Source: Rhizomys pruinosus
Taxonomy: Eukaryota > Chordata > Mammalia > Rodentia > Spalacidae
Length of the DNA stretch: 64,000 nucleotides
Assembly (NCBI GenBank): GCA_009823505.1
Contig: VZQC01006705.1
Coordinates: 101,355-165,354, forward strand
Reading direction: 5' to 3'
Part shown: positions 1-10,842 of the stretch, piece by piece
Position numbering within the stretch: the first letter of the stretch is position 1
Layout: each line of letters begins with the position of its first letter
Made by a program: the position numbers and the translations under genes
The notes under the pieces: model-generated
Seen by the model: only the letters and a program-made list of their open reading frames with translations
What the model was told of the DNA's origin: nothing
Databases searched by the model: none

Positions 1-1490
1 GTTTCTAGCACTATATTGAAGAGGAGTGGTGACAGGGGGCAGCCTTGCCGAGTTCCTACCTTTAAGGGGAATGCTTCTGTCATTTCCCCATTTAGGATGA
101 TATTGGCTGTGGGTTTTCTGTATATGGCTTTGATTACATTGAGGAATGATCCCTCCAGACCAATTCCCTCCAGGACTTTAAACATGAAAGGGTGCTGGAT
201 TTTGTCAAAGGCTTTCTCCGCATCAATTGAGATGATGGTGTGGTTTTTGTCCTTCAGTCCATTGATATGTTTGATGATGTTTATTGATTTTCGTATGTTG
301 AACCATCCCTGCATGTCTGGTATGAATCCAACTTGGTCATGGTGGATGATTTTCTTGATGTGAGTCTGTATGCGATTTGCCAGAATCCTGTTTAGAATTT
401 TGGCATCTGTGTTCATTAGGGAGATGGGTCTATAGTTCTCCTTTTTGGTTGTATCTTTCCCTGGTTTTGGTAGTAGCGTAATGCTGGCTTCATAGAAGGA
501 ATTTGGGAGAAGTCCCTCCATTTGTATCCTTCTAAACAATTTAAGTAGTAATGGTTGTAAGTCTTTACGAAATATTTTATAGAATTCTGCCGTGAATCCA
601 TCCGGGCCTGGGCATTTTTTGGTTGGGAGGCTACTTATTACATCTTCGATTTCTTCCTGTACTATTGGTCTGTTTAGGCTGTCGATCTCTTCTTGGTTGA
701 GCTTTGGTGATTCCCAGGATTTCAGATATTCATCCATTTCTTCTAGGTTTTCAAACTTAGTAGAATATAAGTTTTTGAAGTAGTCCCGTATGATTGTCTG
801 GATCTTTTCATTGTCTGTTGTGATATTTCCCCTTTCATCACAGATTCTATTGATTTGGAGTTGTTCCCTCTTTCTTTTGGTTAACTGGGCTAGAGGTCTG
901 TCTATCTTGTTTATTCTCTCAAAGAACCAACTTTTGGATTCATTGATTTTTTGTATGGTTTTCTTTGTTTCTATTTCATTGATCTCTGCTCTGATTTTTG
1001 TTATTTCTTCTTGTCTGCTCCGTTTAGGGTTCATTTGTTGTTGTCTCTCAAGTATTTTTAGCTGCAGTGTTAGATCATTCACTTGTGTTCTTTCTGTTTT
1101 TTTAATGTAGGCACTTAGAGCTATAAACTTCCCTCTTAGGACTGCTTTTAAAGTGTTCCATAGATTTTGCTGTGTTGTTTTATCATTGTCATTCAGTTCC
1201 AGGAATGTTTTTATTTCTTTCTTTATTTCTTTCTTGACCCATTCATTATTCAGGAGAGTGTTGTTTAGTCTCCATGTGTTCTTGTAGGTTGTAGGGTTTA
1301 TCCTGGTGTTGATATTGAGTTTTATTGCACTGTGGTCTGATTGAACACATGAGATTATTTCAATCTTTTTATATTTGTTGAGTTTTTTTCTGTGTCCCAG
1401 TATATGGTCTATTTTGGAGGATGTTCCATGAGGTGCTGAGTAGAAAGTGTATTCTCTGGTGTTTGGGTGAAATATTCCCCTAGGGAATAT
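1..1490 (-). mobile_element. LINE-1 ORF2 fragment (RT to end of endonuclease)
   Basis: Reverse-strand translation gives LINE-1 ORF2, the endonuclease/reverse-transcriptase protein used for target-primed reverse transcription. The window opens in the RT core: the RQGCPLSPL block lies at about 1-60, the AFDKIQHPF block near 200, and [10 protein letters not shown] near 590-610. The reading then runs back through the linker to the end of the endonuclease, where the NTWRLNN-like segment lies near 1250-1290. Frames are short and broken by stops, so the copy is dead. The FADD catalytic box would lie outside the left edge. The element ends abruptly at about 1470-1490 in a short palindrome, where a second, more diverged LINE-1 with overlapping ORF2 content begins. 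Sequence identity to the family is by recognition, not by search. Confidence 0.9.
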
Positions 1491-3149
1491 TTATTTCTTA
1501 ATTTCTTCTTTGACCCATTCATAATTCAGGAGTGTTTTGTTTACTCTCCTTGAGTTTGAGTAGTTTCTAGACCATTTTTTTCTGTTGATTATAAACATTA
1601 TCATACTGTGGTCTAATAGAATGTATGGGATTATTTAATTTTTTTGAATTTGTTAAGATTTATTTTGTGTCACAGAATGTGTTCAATTTTAGAAAAGCTT
1701 GCATGAGCTACAGAGTAGAAAGTGTATTCTTTGGTGCTTGGGTGGAATGTTCTGTAGATAGATGTCTGTTACGAACATTTCATGTAAGATGCTATTTAAT
1801 TCCAATGTCTTTGTTTATTCTTTGTCTAGTTGACCTGTCTATTGAAGATAACGGGGTATTGAAGTCGTCTAATGCAACGAATTGAGGTTAATCTGCATTT
1901 TATAGTCCCGGAGTACTGTTTTTATAAAATTGGGTGCATCAGAGTTTGGCGCATATATGTTCATGATTGTAATAACTTCTCGATTGATTGTCCCTTTTAT
2001 TAGAATGAAGTGACCCTCTTTATCTGTTCTGATTAGTTTTAATTTGAAATCTATCTTGTCAGATAATAGAATTGCAACATTTGCTTGCTTCTTAGATCCA
2101 TTTATTTGGAATATTTTTTTCTATCTTTTCACCCTAAGGTAGCGTCTGTCCTTGAAGGTGAGATGAGTTTCTTGAAGACAACAAAAAGGTGGATTTTCTT
2201 TCTTGATCCATTCTGCTAGTCTTTGTCTTTTGACAGGGAAGTTGAGGCCATTGATATTTAATGTTATTATTGAGAGGTGTTTATTGAATACTGTCATTTT
2301 AATTTCTTTACATTTGTGGACCTTTTGTGTTTCCATTATTATCCCTTTCTTTTTCTTTCTATAATCTCTTGTGTATACTTGTTCCTATCTTTGGTCATTT
2401 GTATTGCCTTGAGTATTCTCTGTAGGGCTTGTTTGGTAGACATTAATTCTTTCAACCTATTCATGTGATGAAAAATATTTCATTCCCCCTCAGCCATGAT
2501 AGATAGTTTTTCTGGATAAAATATTTGGCCATCCCTGGTGATTTAGAACTGGGAATATTTTGGCTCAGGATTTTCTGCCTTTCATAGTTTGCATTGAAAA
2601 GTCAGCTGTAATTCTGATGGGTTTTCATTTATATGTAACTTGTTTTTTCTCTAACAACTTTCATTACCCTCTCTTTGTTCTGTATATTTAATGTTTTTAC
2701 TATGATATGGCATGGAGATTTCCTGTTCTGGTCAAGTCTAGTTGGTGTTCTATGTGCTTCTTGAATCTCTAGAGGTAAGTCTTTCCTTAATTTAGTGATG
2801 TTTTCTCATAGATTCAGTCTTCTCATGTAGTTCCACATTTCCTGCATTTTGAAATTGTACATAGTCATTTCTTAAGGAGTCCACATCTTCAACTTTGTCA
2901 TCCAGGCTTGATATTCTGTTTTCTGTTTCATTCATTCTGTTTCTTAGCCTTTCTGCTGTTGTTTCCAATTGGTTTATTGGGTTTTTCATTTTCATGTTTA
3001 TTTCTCTTTGGATTTTCCTCACTATTTCTATGGCTTTTGTGAATTCAGTTTTCAAGATATAAATTGTTTTTGATATTTCATTAAGCTACATATTTGTATA
3101 TTCTTGATCTTCCATCACAAGCTTATGCCTATTCTCTCTGTGTTCTTTG

Positions 3150-3313
3150 TGTTTTCTTTCTTTTTTTTTTCTTTCTTTTTGAGTCAGGTCTCCCTACAGC
3201 CCTAGCTGACCTGGAACTCACTCTGTAGACTAGGCTGGCTTTGAACTCACAGAGATCCACCTGCTTCTGCCTCCCAAGTGCTAGGATTAAAGGTGTGTGC
3301 CACCACGACTGGC
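3150..3313 (-). mobile_element. B1 SINE (part of a B2-B1 composite)
   Basis: The reverse strand carries the 7SL-derived B1 body with TTTAATCCTAGCACTTGGG and TGAGTTCAAAGCCAGCCT blocks, ending in an A-rich tail seen as the T-rich run at 3150-3178. It abuts a 5' piece of B2 with no tail between them, so the two look like one inserted unit. Confidence 0.93.
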
Positions 3314-3416
3314 TTAAAGATGGTTCTTAGCCACCATGTGGGTGCTGGGAATCGAACCCAGGTCCTCTGCATGAGCAGTCGGCACTCTTATCCACTGAGC
3401 CATCTCTCCAGCCCTG
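3314..3416 (-). mobile_element. B2 SINE, 5' half only, fused to B1
   Basis: Only the tRNA-derived head of B2 is present (GGGCTGGAGAGATGGCTCAG through the B-box GGTTCGATTCC region and on to ACCATCTTTAA). The body and tail are missing and the sequence continues straight into a B1. Possible flanking duplications (tgtgtttt-like) lie on the two outer sides of the combined unit. Confidence 0.9.
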
Positions 3417-3593
3417 CCTGTGTTTTTATTAAGTACTTTGATTATGTTTGTGATTGTTCTTTTAAATTCTGATTCCAGATGTTCCTTGGGGTGGTTTTCA
3501 TTGTATTGAGCTTCTATAGGACTAGTGGGTTTTTTTGGCAAAATATTCTCTTGGTTTTTCATATTGTTATTTTTTGCACTGCCATTTGGGCAT

Positions 3594-3896
3594 ATGCATT
3601 GTGGGGTCACTGCCAGGATTTGTGGCGGGACCCACTTAATCCTAGGACTACCCATGTGGAAAGCCCGTGCAGGAAAGCATACCACATGTAGGCAGGTTGA
3701 GGTTCGAACGTAGAGAGAGAGTTTATTCCAACATGTCCACTTAAATATCCATCATGACTCAATTTGTCACTACACCCCACCCCATAGGTGTGGCCAGGGA
3801 GGTACCATTGGCTTAGAGCCCATCCCATGGGTGTGGCCAGGGAGGTACCATTGGCTTAGAATCCAACCCACCTAACTAAGGTTTCCCACAATGCAT
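3594..3896 (-). mobile_element. Solo ERV LTR with 6-bp target duplication
   Basis: A 291-bp LTR spans 3600-3890. On the plus strand it starts TGTGGGG and ends CCCACA, the usual TG...CA ends with a short inverted repeat, and it is flanked by ATGCAT at 3594-3599 and 3891-3896. A 6-bp duplication is typical of class II (ERVK-like) insertions. On the minus strand a GATATTTAAG TATA-like box and an AATAAA signal appear in the right order, so transcription would run leftward. The U3 part holds a tandem repeat of about 42 bp built around ggtaccattggcttag. It sits in LINE-1 sequence and has no internal region. It shares U3 and R sequence with 13109-13279. ATGCAT is palindromic, so a recombined hybrid is not excluded. 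Confidence 0.82.
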
Positions 3897-4930
3897 GTCC
3901 TTTATTGGTTATGTACCCAGTAGGAACTTCTGTTCTGCTTTTGTTTAATTGAATATTGGTCTGTTTATATTGTTTATGTAGCTTGGTTACTTTCATTCAG
4001 AGTTCTAAGTGGGCAGGTCTGTCTATTAGATTCAGGAGCCAGGGAAGATAAGGGTTGGAACCAATATTTGCTTTGTTAATTTAGTAGCCTTTGATAACAC
4101 TCTCTGACAGTCCAGAAACCGATTGTACACTTGCAAGTGTGGTCTCAATACATCTTTCCCATGCTTACACCAGGTCTTCAACAGCAGGGCCTTACTGCCT
4201 CTCTTGTTGCAGGTGTCCCAGTTTACAGGCAAGAAGCCTTTACCTTTTTTGGGGTTTGGATCCCATGGCCAACATCTCCTTGGCAGAATATTCCATTGCT
4301 GATATCAGAGCTCTCATGTACTAATATATTTTGCTTAATTGCATAGCTTATAAAGACCTTATTGTTATATTTGGCTCTGAATAGAGAATAATTCTTTCAC
4401 AATTCCTATGTCTATTAGTCAATTAAAGAAAGCAGTTATTCCGGTTTTTATAAGAGATTACCTCTACCTTTTCTTTCTCAACTGTTGAGTTGGTGACATT
4501 TTGACCTGTGGGAACATACACATATTTTCCCATAGTTAGTTTTAAGATTAAATTGAAAGTTTCTGACAAAAAGGTTTAATATGTAACTGTATTCCCCCCC
4601 CTTTTTTTATTTTAGATTTTTTTATTTTTGACCCATGAGTCTCAAAAAGGCAGGTGTAGTACACATACCTATAGGCAGGAATCAAGGTGTAAATTTCATT
4701 AAATTTATCCAAGCTTTTTTTGGGTGACTGTATGTTGTTAATTTGGGAAGCAAACTTAATTCCTTAAGTTAAATTATCCTACAGGTAAAAGAGAATGTTA
4801 CAAGATGATACTGTATAACACAAAAATTATAGAGAACATTTGTTCATGTTAATCCCAAAGTTATTGTTATATAAATTTTAAGTAAAATACCATGTAATTT
4901 TAAATTAAATATACATTAATAGAATATAAA
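3897..4930. other. Unassigned AT-rich sequence, perhaps LINE-1 5' region
   Basis: No coding similarity or SINE is visible here. It continues the LINE-1 that was split by the solo LTR, so the first part may be 5' UTR. The short open frames have no recognisable domain. The same sequence recurs at 8058-9062 as part of the duplication. Confidence 0.4.
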
Positions 4931-5011
4931 CACGTGTCCCTCTCCCGCCCCTCCCATTCCTCCCGGTTCACCATTTCAGTCAGTTTTCTGATGCAGTCTT
5001 TCTGTCGTTCT

Positions 5012-5256
5012 TTTTTTAAATTTTTTATTTATTTTTGTATATGTATGAATGTACTGTCTGCATGTAGGTCTGTGCACCCATGTCGTGCAGTGCTGTGGAG
5101 GTCAGAAGAGGGTCTCAGATTCCCCTGGAACTGGAGTTCTCCTGGAATTGGAGTTACAGACGGTTCTCAGTCGCCATGTGGGTGCTGGGGATCGAACCCG
5201 GGTCCTCTGCAAGAACAGTCGGTGCTCTTAACTGCTAGGCCATCTCTCCAGCCCCT
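5012..5256 (-). mobile_element. B2 SINE, long form
   Basis: The reverse strand gives a complete B2 with A-box-like tggcctagc and B-box GGTTCGATCCC motifs for Pol III. The body has the doubled CTCCAATTCCAGGAGAA / CTCCAGTTCCAGGGGAA block that marks the long form. The A-rich tail is at the left. Similar ctttctgt...gttcttt sequences flank it as a degraded target duplication. Confidence 0.93.
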
Positions 5257-5264
5257 TTCTGTTG

Positions 5265-5567
5265 TTGTTCTTTAATATGCATCCCTCTCCACAAGAAATT
5301 TACAACTGGGTATTGGATGCTAGCATCCAAAGATGGGGATACCATTTGTCGTTTGTTTTTCTGGGATGTGTTACTTCACTTAATATAATATCTTCTAGCT
5401 CCATCCATTTACTGCAAAGTTCATGATGTTGTCTTCTTTACTGCTGCATAGAACTCCATTGTGTACATGTACACACAATTTTTTCTATCACATCCTCAGT
5501 TTGAGGGGCATTTGGGTTGGTTCCAGCTTTTTACTATTGTGAACAAAACTGAATAAATATAGCTGTG
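5265..5567 (-). mobile_element. LINE-1 ORF2 C-terminal fragment
   Basis: Reverse-strand sequence matches the LINE-1 ORF2 C-terminal stretch (the KEDNIMNFAVNGWS-like region with the following SEVT-like segment). It stops at 5567, exactly where the duplication restarts. The same segment at 9400-9700 continues correctly into more ORF2, so 5567 is the breakpoint. Confidence 0.85.
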
Positions 5568-5689
5568 GCTTTTGTTGAGTTTTTTTCTGTGTCCCAGTAT
5601 ATGGTCTATTTTGGAGAATGTTCCATGAGGTGCTGAGTAGAAAGTGTTCTCTGGTGTTTTGTGGTGAAATATTCCCCTAGGGAATATTT

Positions 5690-7756
5690 ATTTCTTAATT
5701 TCTTCTTTGACCCATTCATAATTCAGGAGTGTTTTGTTTACTCTCCTTGAGTTTGAGTAGTTTCTAGACCATTTTTTTCTGGTGATTATAAACATTATCA
5801 TACTGTGGTCTAATAGAATGTATGGGATTATTTAATTTTTTTGAATTTGTTAAGATTTTTTTGTGTCACACGAATGTGTTCAATTTTAGAAAAAGCTTGC
5901 ATGAGCTACAGAGTAGAAAGTGTATTCTTGTGCTTGGGTGGAATGTTCTGTAGATAGATGTCTGTTACGAACATTTCATGTAAGATGCTATTTAATTCCA
6001 AGTCTTTGTTTATTCTTTGTCTAGTTTACCTGTCTATTGAAGATAACGGGGTATTGAAGTCGTCTAATGCAACGAATTGAGGTTAATCTGCATTTTATAG
6101 TCCCGGAGTACTGTTTTATAAATTGGTGCTCTCAGAGTTTGTGCATATAGTTCATGATTGTAATAACTTCTCGATTATTGTTCCTTTATTAGAATGAAGT
6201 GACCCTCTTTATCTGTTCTGATTAGTTTAATTTGAAATCTATCTTGTCAGATAATAGAATTGCAACATTTGCTTGCTTCTTAGATCCATTTATTTGGAAT
6301 ATTTTTTTCTATCTTTTCACCCTAAGGTAGCGTCTGTCCTTGAAGGTTGAGATGAGTTCTTGAAGACAACAAAAAGGTGGATTTTCTTTCTTGATCCATT
6401 CTGCTAGTCTTGTCTTTTGACAGGGAAGTTGAGGCCATTGATATTAATGATATATTGAGAGGTGTTTATTGAATACTGTCATTTTAATTTCTTTACATTT
6501 GTGGACCGTTTTGTGTTTCCATTATTATCCCTTTCTTTTTCTTTCTAATCTCTTGGGTATACTTGTTCCTATCTTTGGTCATTTGTATGCTTGAGTGTTC
6601 TCTGTAGGGCTTGTTTGGTAGACATTAATTCTTTCAACCTATTCATGTGATGAAAAATATTTCATTCCCTCCAGCCATGATAGATAGTTTTTCTGGATAA
6701 AATATTTGGCCATCCCTGGTATTTAGAACTGGGAATATTTGGTCAGGATTTTCTGCCTTTCATAGTTTGCATTGAAAAGTCAGCTGTAATTCTGATGGGT
6801 TTTTTCATTTATATGTAACTTGTTTTTTCTCTAACAACTTTATTACCCTCTCTTTGTTCTGTATATTTAATGTTTTTACTATGATATGGCATGGAGATTT
6901 CCTGTTCTGGTCAGTCTAGTTGGTGTTCTATGTGCTTCTTGAATCTCTAGAGGTAGGATATTCCTTAATTTAGTGTGTTTTCTCATAGATTCAGTCTTCT
7001 CATGTATTCCACATTTCCTGCATTTTGAAATTGTACATAGTCATTTCTTAAGGAGTCCACATCTTCAACTTTGTCATCCAGGCTTGATATTCTGTTTTCT
7101 GTTCATTCATTCTGTTTCTTAGCCTTTCTGCTGTGTTTCCAATTGGTTATTGGGTTTTTCATTTTCAGTTTATTTCTCTTGGACTTTTTCCTCCACTATT
7201 CTAGCTTTGTGAATTCAGTTTTCAAGATATAAATTGTTTTTGATATTTCATAAGCCACTATTTGTATATTCTTGATCTTCCATCACAAGCTTATGCCTAT
7301 TCTCTCTGTGTTTCTTTGTGTTTTCTTCTTTTTTTTGTTTTCTTTTTGAGTCAGTTTCGGTCTACCTAAGCCCAGCTGACCTGGAACTCACTCTGTAGAC
7401 TAGGCTGGCTTTGAACTCACAGAGATCCACCTGCTTCTGCCTCCCAAGTGCTAGGATTAAAGGTGTGTGCACCACGAACTGGCTTAAAGATGGTTCTTAG
7501 CCACCATGTGGGTGCTGGGAATCGAACCCAGGTCCTCTGCATGAGCAGTCGGCACTCTTATCACTGAGCCATCTCTCCAGCCCCCTGTGTTTTTATTAAG
7601 TACTTTGATTAGTTGTGTGATTGTTCTTTTAATTCTGATCCAGATGTCCTTGGGGTGGTTTTCATTGTATTGAGCTTCTATAGGACTAGTGGGTTTTTTT
7701 GGCAAAATATTCTCTTGGTTTTTCATATTGTTATTTTTTGCACTGCCATTTGGGCT
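5690..7756 (-). mobile_element. Second copy of the diverged LINE-1
   Basis: This is the duplicate of 1491-3593: ORF2 endonuclease, then ORF1 on the reverse strand. It is interrupted by the second copy of the B2-B1 composite at about 7327-7582. Frames are further broken by single-base indels. The ORF1 N-terminus [12 protein letters not shown] is still readable just above 7700. Confidence 0.85.
7327..7582 (-). mobile_element. B2-B1 composite SINE, second copy
   Basis: This is the duplicate of the unit at 3150-3416: the reverse strand reads a B2 5' half directly into a full B1 with one A-rich tail. The B1 3' portion next to the tail (7345-7375) is scrambled relative to copy 1. Confidence 0.88.
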
Positions 7757-8057
7757 ATGCATTGTGGGGTCACCGCCAGGATTTGTGGCGGGACCCACTT
7801 AATCTAGGACTACCCATGTGGAAAGCCCGTGCAGGAAAGCATCCACATGTAGGCAGGTTGAGGTTCGAGAGAGAGAGAGAGTTTATTCCACATGTCCACT
7901 TAAAATATGCCATCGATGACTCAATTTGTCACTACACCCCCCCCCATAGGTGTGGCCAGGGAGGTACCATTGGCTTAGAGCCCATCCCATGGGTGTGGCA
8001 GGGAGGTACCATTGGCTTAGAATCCAACCCACCTAACTAAGGTTTCCCACAATGCAT
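7757..8057 (-). mobile_element. Solo ERV LTR, second copy
   Basis: The LTR spans 7763-8051 with the same TGTGGGG...CCCACA ends and ATGCAT flanks (7757-7762 and 8052-8057) as the copy at 3600-3890. It came with the block duplication, not from a new insertion. Confidence 0.82.
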
Positions 8058-9062
8058 GTCCTTTATTGGTTATGTACCCAGTAGGAATTCTGTTCTGCTT
8101 TTGTTTAATTGAATATTGGTCTGTTTATATTGTTTATGTAGCTTGGTTACTTTCATTCAGAGTTCTAAGTGGGCAGGTCTGTCTATTAGATTCAGGAGCC
8201 AGGGAAGATAAGGGTTGGAACCAATATTTGCTTTGTTAATTTAGTAGCCTTTGATAACACTCTCTGACAGTCCAGAAACCGATTGTACACTTGCAAGTGT
8301 GCGTCTCAATACATCTTTCCCATGCTTACACCAGGTCTTCAACAGCAGGGCCTTACTGCCCTCTCTGTTGCAGGTGGTCCCAGTTCTAGCAGAGAAGCCT
8401 TTACCTTTTTTGGGTTTGGCTCCCATGGCCAATCTCCTTGGCAGAATATTCCATTGCTGATATCAGCGCTCTCATGTACTAATATATTTTGCTTAATTGC
8501 ATAGTTATAAAGCCTTATTGTTATATTTGGCTCTGAATAGAGAATAATTCTTTCACAATTCCTATGTCTATTAGTCAATTAAAGAAAGCAGTTATCCGGT
8601 TTTTATAAGAGATTACCTCCCTTTCTTCTCAATGTTGAGTTGGTGACATTTTGACCTGTGGGAACATACACTATTTTCCCATAGTTAGTTTTAAGATTAA
8701 ATTGAAAATTTCTGACAAAAAGGTTTATATGTAACTGTATTCCCCCCCTTTTTTTATTTTAGATTTTTATTTTGACCCATGAGTCTCACAAAAGGCAGGT
8801 GTAGTAACATACCTATAGGCAGGAATCAAGGTGTAAATTTCATTAATTTATCCAAGCTTTTTTTGGGTGACTGTATGTTTTTAATTTGGGAAGCAAACTT
8901 AATCCTTAAGTTAAATTATCCTACAGGTAAAGAGAATGTTACAAGATGATACTGTATAACACAAAAATTATAGAGAACATTTGTTCATGTTAATCCCAAA
9001 GTTATTGTTATATAAATTTTAAGTAAAATACCATGTATTTTAAATTAATATACATTAATAGA
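8058..9062. other. Unassigned AT-rich sequence (duplicate of 3897-4930)
   Basis: This repeats the unassigned stretch of copy 1 with small indels. No gene or additional repeat is recognisable. Confidence 0.4.
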
Positions 9063-9143
9063 ATATAACACGTGTCCCTCTCCCGCTCCCTCCACCCCTC
9101 CCGGTTCACCATTTTCAGTCAGTTTTCTGATGCAGTCTTCTGT

Positions 9144-9390
9144 CGTTCTTTTTTTAAATTTTTTATTTATTTTTGTATATGTATGACTGTACTGTCTGCA
9201 TGTAGTCTGTGCACCCAATGTCGTGCAGTGCTGTGGAGGTCAGAAGAGGGTCTCAGATTCCCCTGGAACTGGAGTTCTCCTGGAATTGGAGTTACAGACG
9301 GTTCTCAGTCGCATGTGGGTGCTGGGGATCGAAACCCGGGTCCTCTGCAAGAAACAGTGGTGCTCTTAACTGCTAGGCCATCTCTCAGCC
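9144..9390 (-). mobile_element. B2 SINE, long form, second copy
   Basis: This is the duplicate of the B2 at 5012-5256. It shows several 1-nt insertions and deletions at positions that the other B2 copies in the window keep. Confidence 0.9.
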
Positions 9391-9399
9391 TTTCTGTTG

Positions 9400-10513
9400 T
9401 TGTTCTTTTAATATGCTCCTCTCCACAAGAAATATTACAACTGGTTATTGGTGCTAGCATCCACAGATGAGGGATACCATTTGTCGTTTGTTTTTCTGGG
9501 ACTGTGTTACTTCACTTAATATAATATCTTCTAGCTCCATCCATTTACCGCAAAGTTCATGATGTTGTCTTTCTTTACTGCTGCATAGAACTCCATTGTG
9601 TACATGTACCACATTTTTTTCTATCACTCCTCAGTTGAGGGGCATTTGGGTTGGTTCCAGCTTTTTATATTGTGAACAAAACTGAATAAATATAGCTGTG
9701 CATGTATTCTGCAGTAAGATGAGTCTTGTGGGTATATGCCCCAGGAGTGATATGACTGGGTCAAATGGAAGCTCATTTTGAGTCTTCCAAGGGTTCTCCA
9801 CACTGCTTTCCATAATGGCTGTACAAGTTTAACTTCCCACAGCAATGGTTGAGTGTTCCCTTCCCCAATCTCCAGACTGGTATCATTTGTTTTCTTGATC
9901 CTGGCCAGTCTTATCAGAGTGAGATGATATCTTAGAGTGGTCTAATTTGCAATTTCCTTAATTATTAGTGACGTTGAAACTTTTTAAGATGTTTTTCAGA
10001 CATTATTAGTTCTCCTCTGTGAAGTCTCTATTCAGTTCTTTGTCTCATTTTTGAGTGATTCATGTGTTTTCTTCTTCTTTGTTTTTTTGAGTAGTTTGTA
10101 TACTCTGGAATTAATGCTTGTCAGATGTATCTGCAGTGAAGGTTTCCTCCACTCAGTTGGGTTTTCCTCTTCACTTCCTTTATTGTTCTTTTTTGATGTA
10201 CAGAAGCTTTGAGTTTAATGAGGTCCCATTTGTCAATTCGATTATCTTCTTTTTTTTGTGCAGCTGCTGACTGATTTAGGAAGTCTTTTCCTATGCTATG
10301 TCTTGTAGTCTGTTGCCACAATTTTTTTCTATTACCTCCAGAGTTTTGGGTTTCACGTTGAGGTCTTTAATTCATCTGGAATTGATTTTTGTACAGGGCA
10401 AGAGGTAGGTGTTTAATTTCATTCTTCTACAAATGGTGATCCAGTTTTGTCAACACCACTTGCTGAAGATGCTGTCTTTCCTTCATTGTGTCTTCTTGGC
10501 CCCTTTATCAAAT
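9400..10513 (-). mobile_element. LINE-1 ORF2 C-terminal half
   Basis: Reverse-strand reading gives the ORF2 C-terminal region: a WDLIKLKA block near 10200-10230 (frame 10121-10321), then on toward the C-terminus at lower coordinates. Stops and frameshifts are frequent. The upstream side breaks off at about 10513, in the segment encoding the SHLIFDKG-like block, where an ERV-like repeat begins. Insertion of the duplicated block is not needed to explain this part, which is continuous across 9700. Confidence 0.88.
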
Positions 10514-10842
10514 ATGAGGTGGCTGTAAGGGCTGTGGAGAGATAGGGGTGAATCATGAGATTACAGCAATATAGACTGGACTCCTAATTGATCAACATGC
10601 CTGTGCATACAAGCATCTCCAACTGGACTATGGGACTTGGTTTGTGTAAAATTTGGACATGATACTTGCACATTAGTTTTACATGAATGTTTACTACATT
10701 CATTGCTTATGCTTATTAATTTGGCTACTTAAAAAAATGAACCAAATACCTAATTGTACAGCAAACTGAGTAACATCAATTTTTATCTGAAAACAACTGT
10801 GTTATTATATTGTAGAATCCTTAAAATTAAATAAAAGAGGAA
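10514..10842 (+). repeat. ERV-like interspersed repeat, copy A
   Basis: The first 220 bases closely match 12391-12890 (with a B2 removed), and the last 75 bases (from about 10765) closely match 34548-34625. Both shared parts contain no recognised protein. In the copy at 12.4 kb the shared sequence leads into an LTR, so this is probably ERV internal or 3'-end sequence. Strand is assigned from that copy. Confidence 0.55.

Larger units (their letters stand above)
1491..3593 (-). mobile_element. Diverged LINE-1: ORF2 endonuclease plus ORF1
   Basis: On the reverse strand the ORF2 N-terminus is readable at 2121-2336, including the ITLNINGLN start of the endonuclease and the CCLQETHL motif that carries the catalytic glutamate. 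Upstream of it, 2792-3055 encodes part of the ORF1 coiled coil (ending in a KTESMRKHH-like segment), and about 3420-3560 encodes an ORF1 N-terminus beginning [15 protein letters not shown]1 is the RNA-binding chaperone of the LINE-1 particle. The reading frames are interrupted by many stops, and by a B2-B1 insertion at about 3150-3416. The copy is older than the neighbouring LINE-1 at 1-1490 and cannot be active. Confidence 0.85.
1374..5567. repeat. Direct duplication, copy 1 (about 4.2 kb)
   Basis: This block is repeated immediately downstream at 5571-9700. The register is set by the tttgttgag start at 1374 and 5571 (offset 4197) and by the end in gaataaatatagctgtg at 5567 and 9700 (offset 4133). 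It holds the end of one LINE-1, a second LINE-1, a B2-B1 composite, a solo LTR, a B2 and a LINE-1 3' piece. Copy 1 agrees better than copy 2 with B1 and B2 consensus at places where the two differ. Confidence 0.93.
5571..9700. repeat. Direct duplication, copy 2, rich in 1-nt indels
   Basis: This repeats 1374-5567 in the same order and orientation but is 64 bp shorter overall. Differences are mostly single-base deletions, often in short homopolymers, and small insertions, also inside SINE blocks that are otherwise well conserved (for example the gccatg and ctctccagccc stretches of the B2). That spectrum resembles unpolished long-read sequence more than evolutionary divergence. The sequence after 9700 continues the LINE-1 that copy 1 breaks at 5567. 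Confidence 0.93.

Noticed and set aside
3594..3896. DNA transposon with inverted ends
   Set aside because: The 6-bp inverted TGTGGG/CCCACA ends, AATAAA signal and TATA-like box, and the shared LTR at 13109, fit an LTR better.
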